IMG/VR virus record: IMGVR_UViG_3300044993_000765
Span: 1 to 64,000 of that record
From: a virus
Strand: one strand, 5' to 3'
DNA length: 64,000 nucleotides
The notes under the pieces are model-generated. The model did no database searches, was not told the origin of the DNA, and saw only the letters and a list, made by a program, of their open reading frames with translations. Of this stretch, positions 62,142-64,000 are shown piece after piece (positions within the stretch are counted from its first letter, which is position 1; each line of letters opens with the position of its first letter). The translations under genes were made by a program, and so were the position numbers.

Positions 62142-62142
62142 G

Positions 62143-62670
62143 TCAGGTTGCCGCTGATCGCGGGCGTATGCGGGTGCGCTTGGGACGCGGTGCATGCGGT
62201 TTCGGGATCGCACGCCCGGCCTTGCGATGCCAGCACCACGGGCAGGCAGTAACGGTCGCAGGCGCGTTCGGCCACAACAGGACCGGTCCGCAGCCGGCAC
62301 ATTCGACGACGCGCGTCCAGCCTGCGGGCACGCGCCCCGCCGCCATGTGCTGCGACCTCGCCAGCGCGCGCAGGAGCGCCGACAGCGCCTGCCGCGACAG
62401 TCCTTTGCAGGCGCGCAGATCGCGCATCGACAGCGCCGCCACGGTCGCTCCCGCCAAGCCTTCGTCGATCAGCAGATCGAACAGGGTCCGCAGCGTGTCG
62501 CCCTCGGCGGACGCCAGCAGCGCGACCAGTTCGGGCTTGTGGTCAGCGATACGCTGCTGGAACGATGACGGGATCGAGCCGCGTGTGGGTTCCAGGCGCA
62601 GTCGGTCACCGTGGGCGTACACCCGAATGCCGGCATCGTGCAGTTCGGCCATCGTGCGAACCGGCGTCAT
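62143..62670 (-). CDS. TubC-N-like docking domain protein with zinc ribbon
   Basis: 175 residues from MTPVRTMAELHDAGIRVYAH at 62670. The N-terminal ~55 residues match the short docking fold seen beside mobile-element replication genes (LHDAGIRVYAHGDRLRLEP, then HKPELVALLA). A helical middle (LRACKGLSRQALSALLRALA) follows. Then comes a zinc-ribbon candidate CAGC...CPWC with ~16 residues between pairs, and a basic end (KPHAPRPKRTRIRPR). DNA binding is likely. Its start overlaps the stop of a 56-residue gene (ATGA). Confidence 0.65.
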   Translation of the reverse strand: MTPVRTMAELHDAGIRVYAHGDRLRLEPTRGSIPSSFQQRIADHKPELVALLASAEGDTLRTLFDLLIDEGLAGATVAALSMRDLRACKGLSRQALSALLRALARSQHMAAGRVPAGWTRVVECAGCGPVLLWPNAPATVTACPWCWHRKAGRAIPKPHAPRPKRTRIRPRSAAT

Positions 62671-62837
62671 AGGCCGCTCGCCTGTCGTCGGAACTGTTCG
62701 CCGCGACCGCCCGAAGGTAGCGAAGGTTGCGAAGATGGCGGCTGCACGGAGTTCGTATCTTCGGTGGTTTCGGCCCCCGAACCGCCACCTTCGGGGTGTT
62801 GCGACCCGCTCGGGGTCTGTTTCGTCATCGCCGTCAT
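62667..62837 (-). CDS. 56-residue linker gene in the replication operon
   Basis: MTAMTKQTPSGSQHPEGGGS onward, disordered, rich in Ser, Gly, Pro and Glu. Support comes from structure: its ATG overlaps the stop of the ATPase gene (ATGA) and its stop overlaps the start of the next gene (ATGA), so the three are translationally coupled. No domain is seen. Confidence 0.5.
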   Translation of the reverse strand: MTAMTKQTPSGSQHPEGGGSGAETTEDTNSVQPPSSQPSLPSGGRGEQFRRQASGL

Positions 62838-64000
62838 AACTCGACGACCGCTCCGGCGACCTCGCCAAGATGGCGGTCGGATGCCGAAGATTGCGAACAG
62901 GAATTTTCGCCATCTTCGCGACCTTCGCGATCTTCGACGGGCCGCCCACTGCCTTCGGCCAGTCGCCACAGCCAGCCGCCGAGCATGCCCCGCTTGACCG
63001 CGACCGCGCCGATCTTCCGCTTGGCCCGGTGCATGGCGTCCCTGGAGTAGCCCGCCGCGCTGGCTTCGGCGAACACGTCCTTTGCCGGACGCTCTCCCGC
63101 ACGCAACAGATCGCGCAGGAAGCCGGCCGCGTCTTGACCCGCCCCATCGTCGCGGGATTCGGCCTCTGCCAACACCGCGCGCGCGGTACCCTCGATGACC
63201 TCGCCCCAGGCGACATAGGACGCGATCACGCCGGGATGCTCCGGCAGCGGGGCTTGTTGCAGGTCGTAGGCGAAGCCGCCACCATCCGGGCCGAGGTTGG
63301 ATTTCGCGCGCAGCAGCACGTTGCGGGCGGGACGATCCTCGTCCGCCTCCTGTCGCGCCGCCACCAGGACAATGCGCGCCAGCGCGCCGAACGCCAGCGA
63401 GCCGGTGATGCGTTCCAGCGGATCACGCCCACTGGTGCCCTTGGAGAAGTGAGTGATGCCCACCACCGCGCAGCCGTGTTCGTCGGCCATATCCACCAGC
63501 GGCTGCAAACCGCGCCGGACCTCGGCGTTCTTGTGCGAGTCGCCGGCCACCGCCGACGACAGCGGATCGACCACGATCAGGCGCACGTCGGGGATGGCCT
63601 GCAAGCCATCGCGCAACAAGTCCATGTCGCGCGCGGGATCGAACGGATATGTCTCGCCCCGGTCGATCACGCGCTCGACGACGTGAATCCGGTCCATGTC
63701 CGCGCCGGCCGCGTGCAGGCGGGGACTGAGCGTGTCCTTGTGGCCATCCTCGCCCGACCAGATCACCACCGAACCGACGCGCGCGCGGCTGCCGTCCGGC
63801 CAACGGCCGCCACGGGTGACGATCGCCGCCAGCCCCGCCGCAAGCGTGGTTTTCCCCGTGCCGGGTACACCGCCGACCAGGTGCAACTTGCCAGCTGCCA
63901 GCCAGCCCGGCCACAGCCAGTCCACCGGCACCGGCTCCAGGTCGCTGCCGCGTCGCAGGATCACGCGCGGGCCGTCGTCGCGTCGTGGCGACGCCGATGT
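62834..64000 (-). CDS. RecA-like AAA_25 ATPase (RepA-type), 5' end beyond window
   Basis: At least 388 residues; the frame is still open at the window edge, so a start inside the window (GTG at 63964) is not certain. Walker A GGVPGTGKTTLAAGLAAIVT, Walker B LIVVDPLSSAV, a VGITHFSKG segment and a conserved R/K pattern (VLLRAKSNLGPDG) identify a RecA-fold AAA_25 protein, as in plasmid RepA helicases and phage replication ATPases. The C-terminal ~100 residues carry a helical, possibly winged-helix domain (DLLRAGERPAKDVFAEASAA) seen in the same group. Likely phage replication helicase or loader. Confidence 0.8.
   Translation of the reverse strand, partial: TSASPRRDDGPRVILRRGSDLEPVPVDWLWPGWLAAGKLHLVGGVPGTGKTTLAAGLAAIVTRGGRWPDGSRARVGSVVIWSGEDGHKDTLSPRLHAAGADMDRIHVVERVIDRGETYPFDPARDMDLLRDGLQAIPDVRLIVVDPLSSAVAGDSHKNAEVRRGLQPLVDMADEHGCAVVGITHFSKGTSGRDPLERITGSLAFGALARIVLVAARQEADEDRPARNVLLRAKSNLGPDGGGFAYDLQQAPLPEHPGVIASYVAWGEVIEGTARAVLAEAESRDDGAGQDAAGFLRDLLRAGERPAKDVFAEASAAGYSRDAMHRAKRKIGAVAVKRGMLGGWLWRLAEGSGRPVEDREGREDGENSCSQSSASDRHLGEVAGAVVEL

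Larger units (their letters stand above)
61645..62142. other. Intergenic region with conserved 15-mer and direct repeats
   Basis: About 500 bases without a convincing gene; reading frames here have random-looking Arg/Pro/Ala composition. It contains the second copy of the 15-mer (61753-61767), a GTTAAC-containing stretch near 61710, and two identical 15-base direct repeats CGCGCGCGCGGAACG at 62072-62086 and 62127-62141, the latter ending next to the stop of the leftward gene at 62143. Confidence 0.5.

Noticed and set aside
61230-62300. 356-codon minus-strand frame across the secreted gene and the intergenic region
   Set aside because: Overlaps a gene with a clear signal peptide; the rest is Arg/Pro/Ala-rich without structure.
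1-64000. CRISPR array, tRNA or rRNA genes
   Set aside because: No regularly spaced repeats, cloverleaf-like sequences or rRNA-like stretches were recognised.

Overview
This is a GC-rich window with dense genes, and most genes read on the minus strand. It looks like a chromosomal segment of a Xanthomonadales bacterium (Lysobacter, Stenotrophomonas or Xanthomonas relative) carrying a large prophage of podovirus type. The host clue is two effectors ending in the XVIPCD domain, the signal used by the bacteria-killing type IV secretion system of that order. The prophage clue is a full head and tail set: terminase large subunit, portal, scaffold-like protein, N4-gp56-type major capsid protein, adaptor proteins, a nozzle-like protein, internal virion proteins, a lambda-type lysozyme and a 4759-residue PLxRFG ejection protein. 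I see no integrase, att site, holin, tRNA, rRNA or CRISPR array.

Layout from left to right. 1-4998: an RHS/YD-repeat protein with an AT-richer, exchangeable-looking C-terminal tip, probably outside the phage. 5358-23553: giant polyvalent protein, lysozyme, two internal virion proteins and a GNAT-like protein. 23618-25536: an AT-rich island with an Apea-like HEPN protein and two small genes. 25832-31602: tail and adaptor genes, interrupted by a plus-strand pair (HExxH metallopeptidase and HEPN protein, 27565-29296). 31682-35750: lipase X-Tfe, ankyrin lipoprotein (presumed immunity) and a DUF2059 protein. 36006-39772: regulatory cassette 1. 39912-48601: capsid, scaffold, small virion proteins and portal. 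48730-49882: plus-strand AbiGi-like gene and a tail-anchored membrane protein. 49922-51214: terminase lacking its N-terminus. 51431-56957: degenerate GIY-YIG protein, AHH-nuclease X-Tfe and DUF1629-type immunity gene. 57034-57160: remnant of another X-Tfe. 57473-61644: regulatory cassette 2. 62143-64000: RecA-like ATPase and two small genes.

The most unusual content is the duplicated regulatory cassette. Each copy has leftward genes for proteins built from two CsrA-like halves in one chain (two genes in copy 1, three in copy 2). Divergent from these is a CI-like repressor with a degenerate S24 domain, followed by a MASE1-like membrane protein with a kinase-like but degenerate C-terminus. A convergent gene for a small secreted protein with a CxC motif closes the cassette. 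In two of the tandem CsrA proteins only half 1 keeps the beta-1 arginines and only half 2 keeps the beta-5 REE motif, so a single composite RNA site is predicted. I infer a lysogeny or host-state switch that does not depend on RecA cleavage and joins transcriptional repression, RNA binding and membrane sensing.

The prophage also works as a cargo carrier: two interbacterial effector/immunity sets and three defence-like modules sit between virion genes.
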